This document shows, one piece after another, positions 1 through 12,000 of a stretch of 64,000 nucleotides of DNA (within the stretch, counting starts at the first letter, position 1; each line of letters opens with the position of its first letter). A program made the translations under genes and the position numbers. The DNA lies in contig JAGTJM010000041.1 in NCBI GenBank assembly GCA_020747015.1, positions 62,001-126,000 of the forward strand. Direction: 5' to 3'. The notes below the pieces were generated by a model. That model had not been told where the DNA came from. It did no database searches and was given only the letters and a program-made list of their open reading frames with translations. Source of the stretch: Pyrenochaeta sp. MPI-SDFR-AT-0127 (taxonomy: Eukaryota > Ascomycota > Dothideomycetes > Pleosporales > Cucurbitariaceae).

Positions 1-524
1 GATCATGCTCGGAAGAAGAAATGTGTCGGACGGCGACACGCAAACAAGCAAGCCTACCATTTATGCGAAAGTCTCATGAAGCTATAGCACGGGACTTTTA
101 CGAATCTTCAGGAATGCATTGTCAAGGAGGCCAAACTAATCTCTGCATGAGACCACATGCCTTCATCGCGACTGCTGCACATCTCTACGAAAGGCTTGAT
201 CATCTCCGTATCTATTCTGATCAAGTCAAACCCCGATCAGGGCTCGTAGAAAACACTACGAGCCTGCGTCCTACAGAAATGTGGAGGGCTTGATGGGATG
301 CATAATGCTAGTCACAATGACGGAGCAGAAGGGGCTCTTGTCACGGTGAGACATTACTTTTGGTGGTTGCCTACCTTCCAACGACGTGAAAACAACATTG
401 ATTACTGCAGCCCTTCACTTTTATCTGCAAATTTGCGCACCTATATATGATCTCTAATTTGTAAATCTAGTCCCCTTCCCCTCTTCGAACAACTAACTGA
501 GTCTCGGTACAGGTTAGAGATGTA

Positions 525-547
525 GATAGCACTACGATGGTGCTATC
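525..547. repeat. short inverted repeat, 8-bp arms
   Basis: GATAGCAC at 525-532 is matched by its exact reverse complement GTGCTATC at 540-547 around a 7-nt loop. The element stands alone in a gene-poor stretch. No flanking duplication or repeated copy was noticed, so its role is unknown and it may be chance. Confidence 0.5.
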
Positions 548-3311
548 GAACTCTTTTTTGCCATTTGACATTACGAGTAAGACGGCATGAGCACTCAGTT
601 CGAATCTTGTATTAGCCTCTGTATTTTGATTTAGCACTTATTGCGAATGTGCACTCTAATGACCCCTTTCACTGACCCAGCTGAAATACCACATTTCAAC
701 GCCCACAGAAGAGATCAAATATGAAAGGCAAGTCTCTCATAGATAGTAGAACTCAAAGTCACAAAAAAGTCTTTTTCTTGTGGATCAAGTTGCTTGAGCT
801 TCGCTATATTGTCCAACTCACAGCTGTTTTGTCCGTCCGCTCGATATTCTTCATCGTTACACCATATCTTTTGATTTCACCTTCTTCGACAGCCGGCAAA
901 AGATTTTTCTCATATCGATAAAATTAAGACATCGTATGCTTGGCTCACATGTTTTCTATCGCCCTATGTGCCACTCGCTCAATGCCACCCGAACCCCGTC
1001 CAGGACCCATACATTCCATTCACATCTTTAGGAGCAGGCTTCTCGTACGGAGCTTTGCTGTACATCCGTACAACGCCCTATAGCGGTGAGAAGCGAAAGT
1101 TTTAAGTATTGAGCTACCACTAGTTCAAAAAAGAGAACAAACCAAAGCTGGCTACAGTGACGAGGCGGCGATCATTCTTTTGCAAACTTGTTGACACCTT
1201 TCCACCATACTGGGCACATGAAATTGTCTCACCGGGTTTGCTCAGTTTCACTCCGACGTATCTAGTGCTAGACCAAGGGCCGCGGGCATTGTTGTTCTTG
1301 CTACATACAAAAATCGCAGGTACAGTTGTCGCCATTGAGCAATCATTACGACTCCTGATTCAGACAGCCAAGAGAGATTTCGAGACCGTTATGCACCTAC
1401 TGCGGCTCAGCCAACTCAATAGTCTAGGAAATGCTATCCCTCCAGTCTTTTGTTTGCTCAAACAGCCTAACTCATATATAGATCTTCAGACTTTAGGGTG
1501 ATGTACCGAGTTGGCCTAGCAACGTGCTAGGAAGCGGCAACATATTACTTGCCCCAATTGGTTTGATAGTCTTCTGTATTTGCAGATATTCTCGAATTTT
1601 ACCTTATACTTCGAAAGGTTTTGAAGGGAATGATCATGGAAGCAGAAGTTGGGGTTGCACTATGCTTGCATGTTGGTGTGGCTTGGGAAAGCGGTCGAGG
1701 AGTGGCGTCATCGTCATCGGAGGAGGACCCAATTCGACTGCATGGAAGAGTACATGTGATGGAACCGGAGTTCTTCTCTTGTAACCCTTGTTTTTTGCAT
1801 GAGGCAAGGTTTCGCTATTCGGCAGTTCTGGAGGGGCTATGGTCATGGAGCTGTCAAGCCTACAGTGTTTTTTTCCTTAGACAAAGGGCCCATTTCACTG
1901 CCGTAGGCGCCAATTAGCGCCGGATCACGGAAACTTGGCCAAAATCTGCACATTCAGCAAACAAAGCCAATGCAATGAGCTGATACAAAACACAACGAGA
2001 CTGAGAGGAAACAGAGCCATCCCAAAGTTCAGATTATAAATCGTTCGAGAGACAATGTGGGACAATATATCTTAATGGTAAATTAATGAATCTGACTTCA
2101 TGTCTGTTCTAGAACATGAAGAAAGTCTGTCTCTGTCATTGGTCACCAGGGTTTCCCCCAACACGCTCACATATTGCACATTCGCCTTTTCAAGAAGTTC
2201 TTCATCTCAAAATTTACCTTCAGGCACTGTTGTGCACAAAGATTGACATCTGCTAACCTTACGCAGCGATATGTGAATGACAAAATCGGGTACGTGGGAA
2301 GTAAACAGCTTCTAGATCAAGAATAGATCTATATAGCTCACTAGATATTATCCATTGCCTTTCCATTCTCCATTCTGGTACCTGTTATGGCTCGTCAGGC
2401 ATGGTTCAAGATATGCCTTGTGGAGCCGGACCACGAAGTTGTGGTGCTGAAATCATCACTACCGTTGAGCGGACTTTACAATGGCTACTTGCATGCGGAG
2501 CTGCAGTCTTGGAGGATAGATCCCAATAGTCCGATATGGCGGGTTCTGTTTATTTTGTTTCTGTACAGTAGGGAATGTAAAGAAAGGCAACTGTTGACAT
2601 AACTTGCCATTCTCAGTGGCCTGAACGGCAAATTTGAAGGCCTCAGACGCACAGACACCATAATGCCTTCGCGGTTATTCCTGTTTGAAGCTCCACCAAG
2701 AACACCCTGAACTCATATCAGTCACCATGTCTGGTATGAGCAAACTTACTCCATTACCTTTTGGATCCGCGGAAATTCTAGAGACTAACACCATCGGTTT
2801 CGACGGTGCCGTAAAAGCCTGCCACTTTTCATCAGTCCATTTAGTCACTCCCCAAGCGAAACGAGCAATACGCATCAGTCTGGAAAGTATGGGAAGCTCA
2901 CCCAGAGCCAAGTACAGGGGCACTGCCTCCGACTTCAAGAGAGACGCAGCAGCAGGAGTATGAGTATTAGAATCGATATTGTTGGGGGTGCAAAAAGCGT
3001 AGAAGAAGCATATCAAATGCGAGATACCTCCTTCGGCAACTACACGTTCAAAACATAACACCGAGCATATAGAGATTGGAGGCTAGACAAGATGGGCTTT
3101 AATTGCATCTCGATCCACATTCCTGCTTGTTCACTGACGCAATCAGCAGATGGCAATCTAAACTGCATTCGAGAGTCTAAGACCATTTATGTTGCTCGGT
3201 CAAACAAGAGTATGCGAACAACTCCTTCACAATCTGGCTAGGAACAGGCGAGCTGGCTACTGTGTCCTGTGCCATTTCTGGAACGATCAGTACTCTTGAG
3301 GCGCCTCGGAC

Positions 3312-3527
3312 ATGGAGACAGCTCGACAAGCAATACGGAAACATGATAAAGGCTATTGGGATACCCTAATTGGATATCTGTGGAGGATATTTGAGGCGCT
3401 AAAGTGGGACCGATTGGGGAAGACGGTGCATGTTGAGCGGACAGAGGCCCTTGAAACTCAGATTGAGCAAAGAGCTTCTGCTGCATGCCTTGCAGGCTCA
3501 ATGTATTGTAACGCCCACAGTCAATAA
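3312..3527 (+). CDS. doubtful small ORF (71 aa) with GYW...W-x2-L motif
   Basis: Not recognised. It is an ATG-initiated 71-codon frame. Residues about 14-35 contain GYW, then an amphipathic stretch and an F-x-AL-x-W-x-RLG pattern. The ORF at 3793-3987 carries a similar arrangement (GGYW ... F-x-EL-x-W-x-KL), so the two could be remnants or paralogues of one small helical (Myb/SANT-like?) protein. It may instead be a fragment of a decayed gene. There is no other support. Confidence 0.2.
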   Translation: METARQAIRKHDKGYWDTLIGYLWRIFEALKWDRLGKTVHVERTEALETQIEQRASAACLAGSMYCNAHSQ

Positions 3528-3792
3528 ATAAGCAAGTTCCGCGTCTATAGAAGCATTCAGGTTTTTTTTCAATTCGAAGTTTCTACGCCCAAGTGTTATG
3601 AGTATCATTTTGATCAGAACGAGTGTGGGATAGTAAATCCGGTGCAAGCTGCAAGGCTGATTGCTGCAGTTTGACTTCGCACACCTTACTCATTACCAAG
3701 AGATACGAAAAGAGACGAGTTTTGGAATGACTGATATTGTACAACATTGCTGGTGATTCGCCTTCCAATATTAGAAGGATTCGGCGAGGAAA

Positions 3793-3987
3793 ATGTCTCA
3801 GGAGATAGATGGGGGATATTGGGAGGTGGCACAGGAGAGGATGACGGAACTATTTGGGGAGCTCGATTGGGAAAAGTTGAAATCTTTGGGACGGGCTGAG
3901 CGCGAGGGAAGCGTGAGAAAGAAGGCGGAAGAGAAATTTGTCGGTGCGAACGAAGAAGATTGCAAAAGGTATGAGAGTCAAAAATGA
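3793..3987 (+). CDS. doubtful small ORF (64 aa), helical and charged
   Basis: Not recognised. The predicted product is 64 aa, highly charged and helical. It begins shortly before a GGYW motif and has an F-x-EL-x-W-x-KL pattern followed by an Arg/Glu/Lys-rich tail. Its motif layout resembles the ORF 265 bp upstream on the same strand. Tryptophan-containing helices followed by a basic helix are reminiscent of fungal Myb/SANT-type DNA-binding segments, but the match is too short to name. It may be a pseudogene fragment. Confidence 0.25.
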   Translation: MSQEIDGGYWEVAQERMTELFGELDWEKLKSLGRAEREGSVRKKAEEKFVGANEEDCKRYESQK

Positions 3988-4104
3988 TGTAGAAGTGTGA
4001 ATAGAAGTTTGATGTCTCTTAAAGATTGAAATAAAAATTCCAACGCCAACTACATGCAGAGTCGCTAAATTTTCCGAGGACGATACCAATACTGCCGAGC
4101 CACT

Positions 4105-5809
4105 TCATGCAGCGGTGGGCGCCCACTTGCTTTTTGCTCTTATCTTTGCACCATATATATAAAATAGGATGGGCACTGGCAAGAACAAAACACACAGGAA
4201 TGCGAGCAAACTTGTGGCCCATGCGACTCCAAGGTTGTGGTACATTGCATGCGTAAAGAGTGGAAAAAAGGCTCCCGCAATAGATCGGATGAAGGTATTA
4301 ACAGCGATAGCACTATTAGAATAGAAACCGTAGCAGTCGATCAAATAGCTCATGCCTTGCCAGAATGGCACCATGCAGCCAAGACCAATAAGAGCAGTCG
4401 AGAGCACTTGTGGGACCCAGGTGATGTGTGGGTCGCTCGTCCATGCAAACCAGAAGAGGCCAATGGGAAGGGCGATTGCGCCAACTATCATGGGAGGAAG
4501 GCGTTCTTCGGGAATGGCTCTTCCGTGCTTGACATATGACCGCGTAAAGTTTGTTGCGGTACTGTATGCGATGAGGCCGGCGCCCATGATGATGCCAACG
4601 ATGAAGGCAGCGAAGGGAAGTTGAGAAACACCGAGAGACCAGCCGCGTTCTTGGTAGAAAGATACTGGAAACTGCCGGGTAGTCAGATAATGAACTTTTG
4701 AATGCTGACAATGGGGCATGCAGGCTTACAGCTTCAAACAGCAAATAAACAATACCATAAAGAAAGCTCATGTATGCAGTGATCAGCGCCAGAATTGGCT
4801 CTTGAACAAACATTACAAAAGGTCGGAGAAGATAGACGTGAACGACCGTGTTGAGTGTCAACTTGTTCTCGTCTGCCCTGGAATGGTATTCAGAGTGGCC
4901 CGTCTCTTTGCGCAGTTTGGCTGCACGCAGCTGTAGAATTCTGGCTGCTGAAGTTTCGGGGATGATGCAAAGGCCAATTGCTCCGAAGAAACCAGCCATA
5001 ATTAGAGTGATCCATGAGGTCCATCGCCATCCCAGACTAGAATCAGTGATGAATCCACCAGCAATGGGTCCGGCTACTGGACCTGCAAACCCTCCAGCGG
5101 CGAAAATGCAGATGGCATAGGCCCGAGGAATGGGATCCCACAGATCGGCAAGCGCGCCACCCACGACTGCAAGAGGTGCTGAGGCAAAGAAGCCGCTAAT
5201 GAAGCGGCCCACACAGATTGTTGCTACGTTCTGCGCGAGAGCAACTGGAATCTGGAAAAGTGCGAAGAGTGCGTAGCCGGCGAAGAGTGGAATTCTGCGG
5301 CCGAGGACTTCGGACATGGGTCCAAACACGATGGGTCCAAAGACAAAGCCCTGTTGAAACATGATTAGCACGTATGAAGAGTTTCAGTGTAGACAACAGT
5401 GGATTACCAGCACAAACAGCGCCACACCAAGCGTAGCTGTAACGAGATCTACGTCAAACCTCTGTTGTACATAGCCAATGTTGACGCTGAAGATGGAACT
5501 TGCGAATGTGACGGTGAAAACCAACAGACCCATGGAGATGGTTATTGCCCATCTTCGCTTCTCGGTCCAGCTTTTCGGATTACCAGGATCATCTGGGCCG
5601 TCGAACTCCACGAGATATGGGTTCTTCTCTGGTAGCGCAGGGGCGCTACAGCTTGGCCCTTGTTCAAGGTCTGGTAGCATGTTATTTGGATTGTGAATGT
5701 CTTCGCTGCTTCTTGGCTTTCCATGCTCTACAGCTTCTTGGTTGATAGATGCTGGTTTGGATGGGGTGGAAACCAGCGTTGGGCTTGGGCTTGCACGGTC
5801 CGCAATCAT
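4105..5809 (-). CDS. MFS transporter, DHA1 (polyamine/drug:H+ antiporter-like)
   Basis: Exons, read on the minus strand: 5809-5408, 5350-4730 and 4671-4105, joined in phase 0, giving 529 aa. Donors GTAATC and GTAAGC and acceptors CAG support the junctions, which restore the typical stretches LGFVFGP and LFEAFPVSF. The cytosolic N-terminus (about 90 aa, Ser/Pro-rich) ends in the family hallmark NPKSWTEKRRW. The A-loop motif G-R-R follows at about residue 151, and the remaining sequence holds about 12 hydrophobic segments. The layout matches the fungal DHA1 group that includes the TPO/FLR1-like proton antiporters of the plasma membrane. The substrate cannot be read from sequence. It sits alone, with no biosynthetic neighbours. 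I start at the ATG at 5809; an upstream in-frame ATG at 5902 would add 31 residues unlike the family. Confidence 0.9.
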
Positions 5810-6996
5810 GGTGCTGGATGCCCAGTGGTCGTAGGTTATTGTTTGATATGCCCATATCTTGGGGGGACAAGAGGGGTATTTGTAAGATGTCACAATGTAC
5901 AAAGGTACATGATTATTCCCGGGGGACTATGGGTGGAGTCGAACATTAGATCTGCGGCAGCCCGCCCTCGCCAGACCCACAGGTGCCGTCGGACCATTTC
6001 GCGAACAACCAAGACTATGGTTTGGCGTATGTTTGGAAAGCTGCGCGATGGTGAGATGCTCTGTGCAAGTCAATAATGCCATAATACGCTGACTAGTGAT
6101 GACAAGGAGATGGAATGGGATAGAGTCGACGTCATCGATGTGTGGTGTGTGCGTTCGGCAAGATGGCGAATGTGGTCAAGTGTGCCTGATTGATGCGCCT
6201 CATGCTTTGATACACCACCCAAGCTTAGTTGAGCCTCACATTAGTCATTCCGTGCAGCATTGCGGGATGCGCGTAATAACGCCCTTGCGCCCTTGTCTGC
6301 CTCTCCTCGCTCTTTCGTGTCGCAATCTAGAAGAATTTCGCACTCTTAGCTCGCGTGTTCGGCGTCAAGTAGTGCCGAGAGCGCCATCTTGCAGACTCGA
6401 TGACTCTTTGTTCCTATGCTACTATTGGCCGTAACATCAAGGTTACAAGTATGGTATATGCACCATCAAATAGTCATCTTGTCGTTCGGAGCCTAGGCTT
6501 GCTCGGGCTTTGCACCGCACAAGGATATAGCTGTGCTGTGCTCGCCTAGTCAAGGCCACTCGTACGTCTATATGATCAACTCAGGAAGGGATGACAGAGA
6601 GAAGTCAACTGGACTGCTGTTTTGGTCTTTTGCTCAAGTGTATGGCCCGTCACCCACGATTATTGATCATGATTTGTAAAATTTGAGTTTGAACCTGATC
6701 AGTATTCGATTGTGAAAAAAACACCTTCAGAAAACCACATGAGAGGTTAGACGATGACGAATAAGCTTCCATGCAAGACAAATATGCTTTTATCTGACGT
6801 ACACTAATGATGAAATACTTGGGTACCCCTTCTATTCCGTAAAATGTCCTACAAAAGTCTAAGGTGCAAAAGAAGAAAAAGGGTATCAAAAGCCCGCGTG
6901 GGCAGGGGAAAGCTAAAAAGGTATATACCATAGAGACCCGCAGGGCCTCTACAGCGACAGAAGAAAAGTATAAGAAAGGGTGACATCAAATAAGAC
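5810..6996. other. intergenic, upstream of MFS gene and downstream of coiled-coil gene
   Basis: About 1.2 kb with no supportable gene. The part next to 5810 should contain the MFS promoter. The 6,560-6,990 part is AT-rich and probably includes the 3' UTR of the next minus-strand gene. ORFs here are short and unrecognised. Confidence 0.5.
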
Positions 6997-9021
6997 CTAG
7001 TGCTTCTTTCTGCCCTTCCCACTCAGACCAGTGCGTGTCGCATATCTCGGAACATGATCCTCCTCAGACTCATCATCGTAGTCATCATCATAACCAGCGG
7101 CACGACCCATGGCACGTGTAGCCTGTCGCGCAGCGTTGTGGGTAGCAGAGCGATTGATGACGGCTTCGCCTCGCTGTTTGATGGTATAACGACTATCTGT
7201 AGCGGGCAGTGCATCTTGAATAACACGCACGTCCCATGGATCAGGCGCAGGCCCTGTGCTTGATGACGACATCACCGAAGTCGTCGGGGAGAATGGATTA
7301 TCTAAGCTTGAGCCCGAACCGCGTGTTGGAGGTGCAGCGAAAGGATTTTCCTGAGAGAATGAAGGGCGGCGGGCTGAGTGATTGAATTTTGCCGGGAACG
7401 AAACCGGTGGTCCGCTCTGGCGTGCGCTTGGTCGACCATAGGATTGTGACGCTTGAGTACTCACTACTGGCGGGTTTGGTTGAATGATACTAGGGCGACG
7501 ATTGCTATTGGACCGCCCCAACCCTGTAGGCGGCGCAGTAGCGGATACGCTGTTGCGGCGAGAGATTGAGTTCCGACGAGCGAGGGTGGAGTTATTGTTC
7601 GAAAGAGTACGGTCTCCACCACGCGGATCATAGTATCCCGGCTGCTCCTGTTGTTGTCTGAAGGCAGCGCTTCTCTCTTCCCGCTCGCGTGCTTCTGCTG
7701 CTTCTCTCTCACCCTGCATGCGAATTTCCTCAGCAGCAAGGAGGCGCCTTTGATCCTCAATCTGGGTTTGAGTCATGGACAGCCTGCGAGTCCCCGTTGG
7801 CCGCTTGGTGAAGTCGTTCGTAGGAGGCTTTGACCTCTCCTCTTTGCGCTTTCGTACCTGCTCTTCGCGCTCCTTGAGTTTCCGCTCTTCGCTTTTCCGC
7901 TCTTCTTCCTTGCGCTTGCGAGCTTCCTCACGCGCCTCAGCTCGTGCCTTCTCGGTCTCGGCGTAAACCTTCTGCGCTCTCTCTTGCGCTCGGCCTTCAG
8001 CCCGTCCTAGTTCGAAGCGAACCTGCTTGATGTTCTCCGCTTTTTCAAGCTCTTCGGCAGCCTTACGGTCAAGCTCCTCCTGTAGCCTACGGTCTTCTTC
8101 TTTCTTCTTGCGTCGTTCATCGCGATCTTTGCCCCGACGCGTAATCTCGGGTGCGCCGGAGCTGGCGTGGGAAGAAGCAGACTGATCGGCAAACTCAGAG
8201 TAATCAAGAGGGTAAAGGCCATCAGGAGTATGGGTTTCTTGGGTGAATCCGTGTGGGGTAACCACTGCGGTACGATAAGACCCCGCAGAAATTCCAGGCT
8301 GACTGCGTGAGGGAGAAGGAGGGACATTGGCGGTGGTGTGGTTGTGTACTACGGTGGAAGAGTATCTTGCAGTTCGTTGGTTCGTGGGTGAGTCATAGTC
8401 GGGATCTGAGGTGACGTATAAAGAAGGAGTCCGGCTGGAGCCAGTAAATGAAGAGGAGGAGGATGTATGTCGGTGATGACGACCTTGAGGCACTGTGGGT
8501 GTGGCGATGTAGTTATCTGATCTGCCAAATGCCACCGACGGAGGTAAGGGTGCTTCGGGGAACCCAGTCCTGACGGTATGCGAAGCATCCGAGCCAGGAG
8601 ACTCAATTGCGACGTCATTGGACCCAATGGAGCTTGCGCCAAGCGAGGAGCGCTTGTAAGAACCCGTTGAAACCGACACGGAAGGGTACTTTGTGCTTTT
8701 GCTATTCTTGGGGCCAAACTCGATGATGATTTCGGGCTTGATCACCTTCTGGCCGTCTCGAGTGGAAGGTCGTGAGCCACTTCCAGACGGCCGACGCGGT
8801 TGTGTCAGGTAGGTCCCGGCACCAGTCGGAGTAGGTGGATTGATGGGAGATGGGGTGTCGTCGCGGGACATGGCTCCGTTCTTTGGGTGATACTCGCTTG
8901 TGCGTCTCTTTACTTTTGAGCAAAGCTTTCCACCTCGAGACTTATCGCAGGGGAAGGCCTCCTCAAATTTTGATCGATGCCCATTGGCATTGACGTAGAT
9001 GCGTTCTTCGATTCGACACAT
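6997..9021 (-). CDS. conserved fungal coiled-coil protein, function unknown
   Basis: A single intronless frame of 674 aa. The N-terminal ~45 residues form a short Cys-containing module (MCRIEERIYVNANG..., cysteines near residues 2, 25 and 34). Similar N-termini occur in many uncharacterised filamentous-fungal proteins of the type 'xxPDGxR...C...G..C'. Residues about 50-290 are low-complexity Ser/Thr/Pro. Residues about 295-450 are a long Arg/Glu/Lys-rich coiled coil. The tail is again Ser/Pro-rich with a charged end (DDDYDDESEEDH). No enzyme motif is visible. It is probably a scaffold or nuclear/cytoskeletal protein, but that is inference. The frame is long and clean and its codon use resembles that of neighbouring genes, so I am confident that it is real. 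Confidence 0.8.
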   Translation of the reverse strand: MCRIEERIYVNANGHRSKFEEAFPCDKSRGGKLCSKVKRRTSEYHPKNGAMSRDDTPSPINPPTPTGAGTYLTQPRRPSGSGSRPSTRDGQKVIKPEIIIEFGPKNSKSTKYPSVSVSTGSYKRSSLGASSIGSNDVAIESPGSDASHTVRTGFPEAPLPPSVAFGRSDNYIATPTVPQGRHHRHTSSSSSFTGSSRTPSLYVTSDPDYDSPTNQRTARYSSTVVHNHTTANVPPSPSRSQPGISAGSYRTAVVTPHGFTQETHTPDGLYPLDYSEFADQSASSHASSGAPEITRRGKDRDERRKKKEEDRRLQEELDRKAAEELEKAENIKQVRFELGRAEGRAQERAQKVYAETEKARAEAREEARKRKEEERKSEERKLKEREEQVRKRKEERSKPPTNDFTKRPTGTRRLSMTQTQIEDQRRLLAAEEIRMQGEREAAEAREREERSAAFRQQQEQPGYYDPRGGDRTLSNNNSTLARRNSISRRNSVSATAPPTGLGRSNSNRRPSIIQPNPPVVSTQASQSYGRPSARQSGPPVSFPAKFNHSARRPSFSQENPFAAPPTRGSGSSLDNPFSPTTSVMSSSSTGPAPDPWDVRVIQDALPATDSRYTIKQRGEAVINRSATHNAARQATRAMGRAAGYDDDYDDESEEDHVPRYATRTGLSGKGRKKH

Positions 9022-12000
9022 GGCGATGGCAGGGTTGTTTTAGATCCAAGAATAACGCGTTGTCAGGGGTAAATGCTGGGCGGGCCTCCTTGCCTCAACC
9101 TTCAAGTCGGCTGGGCTGGAGGGTTGAGAAAGGTGCCGGTATAATTAGATCAGCTTATCCGAAGTACGAGCCGGGCGGAGAATAGGCAAAGTGAGAAGGA
9201 GCCGGCAGCCGCCGCCAGGAATACAGTATTAGTTGCTGTGGGGATTGGACGAAGGACAGTAGTGATTGGGTCAATCACTACTGTTGCTTGTGTGTGAGTG
9301 TGTATGTGTGTTTGCTTTGTGTGGTCGCTGGGTGAGCCAGAGGTGCTTGGGGGACGAGTGGTATTTGAGGAAACCAGGTGACGGCCCAAGTGAGACAAGC
9401 CGTGAAGGGGATGGGTGTGCTTTCCAGAATCAGGAGGCGTGGGCCCAAAAGTGAAAGAGTCAGAGGGGCGAAAGTGTAATAATAACAGAAATGATGTGCA
9501 GAAGGAGGGTGCAGGAAGCTATGCGGTTTTGAGCAGAAAAGGGCAGCCCTGCTGGGTGAAAGGTGGTTTTATGTGCTGCGGCGCAGAGTGTAGCCTGAAA
9601 AGCGCGCAAAGAGTGGACGGAGGGAAATTTACCAATGAGGACCGAAAGGGCGCCGCTGGAAGAAAAATTACCAGGTGCCAGGCCGCTGCGATGGGCAGCA
9701 CGGGATTGCATGAACATGATCCGGGCGTAATGGGGTCCCTTTTTTTTTCCTTTGGGGTGCGCAGCGGTGAATGCACAGCCTGCAAGCCAGGAGTGCAGCA
9801 GCGCAGCCACTGGCGGACCCCTGCAACGACCGGTGTCGTATGCCTGAGGATGATGAAGAGGGAGTCGAGCATCGAGGGCAATGGTCGCGTCCGAGGGCCG
9901 GTTGTCGTGATTCCGCCACGGCCGCGACCATGTCTCAGAGTCGGGATAGCTCGATGGGCAGCAATCACAAGCTGCCGGGCGCTCGAGCGCACCCTGCCCA
10001 TTGTTGGTCTCTCCTCATGTCCGGCTGTTGCGAGCAGGCTCGCCCATGCCATGAGTAGTTTGGGACCATTCTCCCAATCGCCAGGCGGTGGTAGGCCTGC
10101 AGCTGAAGGAGCACGCTGGCGAGTGAGGAGCTGAGGGCGATGCAGTCGAGTGCGCTATGGCTAGGCAGGAAGTCTGCCAGGCCAGGCACCGGATGCCGGG
10201 GATTTGCTGATCGGCGCCCAATGCCCGACCGTGTATTGCGAGATGGGTGAATGTCTGCTTGGCCGCTCGATTCGCTGGTGGGGCCTTGGATGCGGCGGGC
10301 GCTAGGATGCACCCGCAGGCATCGTTCGCGTCGTCTGCCCTCTGCCGCGCATATTCCTGAAATTTGACCCTCGAGCCAAGGGCCCACGGATAGAGTGCGC
10401 TGTTGGTCTGCCCTTTGCTCCGACCGATAGCACCCTCATTGTCGGCCACAGACGGCGCCAAGCGACTTGGAATTAGCATGTCCCCTCCGACTCATCGCCA
10501 TCGTGTCTGGCGAGGCAAACGGCTTGTGCGCGTGAGCACCTGGCCCGCCTTGTTGCCTTGAGCCAGCCAGAGTGGGCAACGAGCATGCCAGCGTAACCAG
10601 AGAATGGGGCAGATTGTCTTTTGTTTGTCAGCGCCTGCCCTGCCCGCTGGTCGTCCCTGCCTCGCACTGGCCGCGCCTGCTTTGCGCGGCGGTCGTGCTT
10701 CCTGCTGCTCTCGGCTGCTGCCGCCGTCACCCTACCCGAGTGGACGCGTTTCCCTCTGCCAATATCCACAACCCCCCAGCCCTACCGCTGTAAGCCCACA
10801 AATCACCCAACCGCACCTCTGCCAGAGAACACTCACGAGTTACACAGGCGCCTCCACCGTAACCGTGGCTGAACCCTCATACTGCAGTACATGTCTGCCG
10901 ATCCGTTGCGTCCCACCCCAGTCATCCCATTTCACCCTTCCCCCCCCCTCAGCCTCATTTGACAGAGCCACGGCCATTGCGTACACACCCGAGACCGCTT
11001 CTTGAATATTTGGGGGCCGACGTCCCAGATTTGCACACACGCAATTCTTTTACCGCCCAACAAACATTCCTTTGCAATCAATTGGCGACACCGCTTTTCC
11101 AGCAAATCCACGGATCCGACCAAGGCTAAGCTCCCCAATGAGGAAGCACCGCCACAATAAGCAGCCACAATGAATCGTTCGCAGCTTCCCACCTCGCTAA
11201 TGGGCGCTGCAAAGAAATCACCACACAAGCCTGACTTGATTGCATTTACAATCAGCAACACGAAACCAATATCGTCCAAAGGCTGCAGCCAATCAAGTCT
11301 ACAGGCCAGAAACACGCGCTGCTTCACATCTTCAAAACTTGACAAACGCCGGCTTCGAAACACGACCCATTATCAAGATTGTTGCTAATCCCCGCATCTG
11401 GCCCTTCAGATGGATCGGTCACTATTCGCAGCCCATTTGTCACTCCATGTCCACCGCGTCCTCCAATATGCACTCCACTCGTATACCAGCCACTACGCCG
11501 CCATACACTAAGCCATGACCGACCTAAGGCATCCCGTGCCACAACGGACGTCACCCCCTGACACTCACTAGCCATTGACTCAGCCTTCCTTGGTAATTGC
11601 ATTCTCTGGTCCGAGGTTGGAGAACAGCGTTTCGGCAATCATGCACATTCAAGAGTCCATGTTACCATGATTACCGCGCCACCAACTGCAGACGGGAGCT
11701 ACTGCAAAAAATGTAGGCTAGAGCGAACTGTTTCCCAAGACCAACCCTGGGCACCTGCGCTGCATTATGACATGCCAGGACCTTTCACTACAGCTGAAAT
11801 TCACTGAGCGTATTGGCCGCCCTAACCATCCGACGGCGCCACGCGTTTGGGCCACCCAACACCCGACTGCCGTTCCAATGCTGCCATGCGGCGTGGTTGG
11901 GGCAGTGAAGTATACCAACATCCAATCCCAGAGGCTAGCCACGCCTGGAAAAGTGCACTAATGATCATATCCAAACAAACGTGAGTTTGAGTACACGCAA

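Larger units (their letters stand above)
1..4104. other. gene-poor left end
   Basis: No recognisable protein-coding gene was found on either strand. Open frames here are short (at most about 130 codons), overlap in conflicting frames and show no family motif. Two small plus-strand ORFs (3312-3527 and 3793-3987) share a short motif and are listed separately. An 8-bp-stem hairpin lies at 525-547. Base composition is only mildly AT-rich, so this is not an obvious RIP-degraded repeat. Confidence 0.6.

Noticed and set aside
580..615. Sequence resembling a tRNA B box (AGTTCGAATCT)
   Set aside because: No matching A box, acceptor stem or T-arm pairing could be drawn around it.
1..4104. Degenerate transposon or RIP-affected repeat at the left end
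   Set aside because: No transposase or reverse-transcriptase motif, terminal repeat or strong AT bias was found; the region is only gene-poor.
9415..10134. 240-codon plus-strand ORF in the long intergenic region, with overlapping minus-strand ORFs 9519-10052 and 9460-9810
   Set aside because: Open frames occur on both strands at once in GC-rich sequence, none shows a domain, and composition is odd (Cys/Arg/Gly-rich), as expected for chance ORFs.
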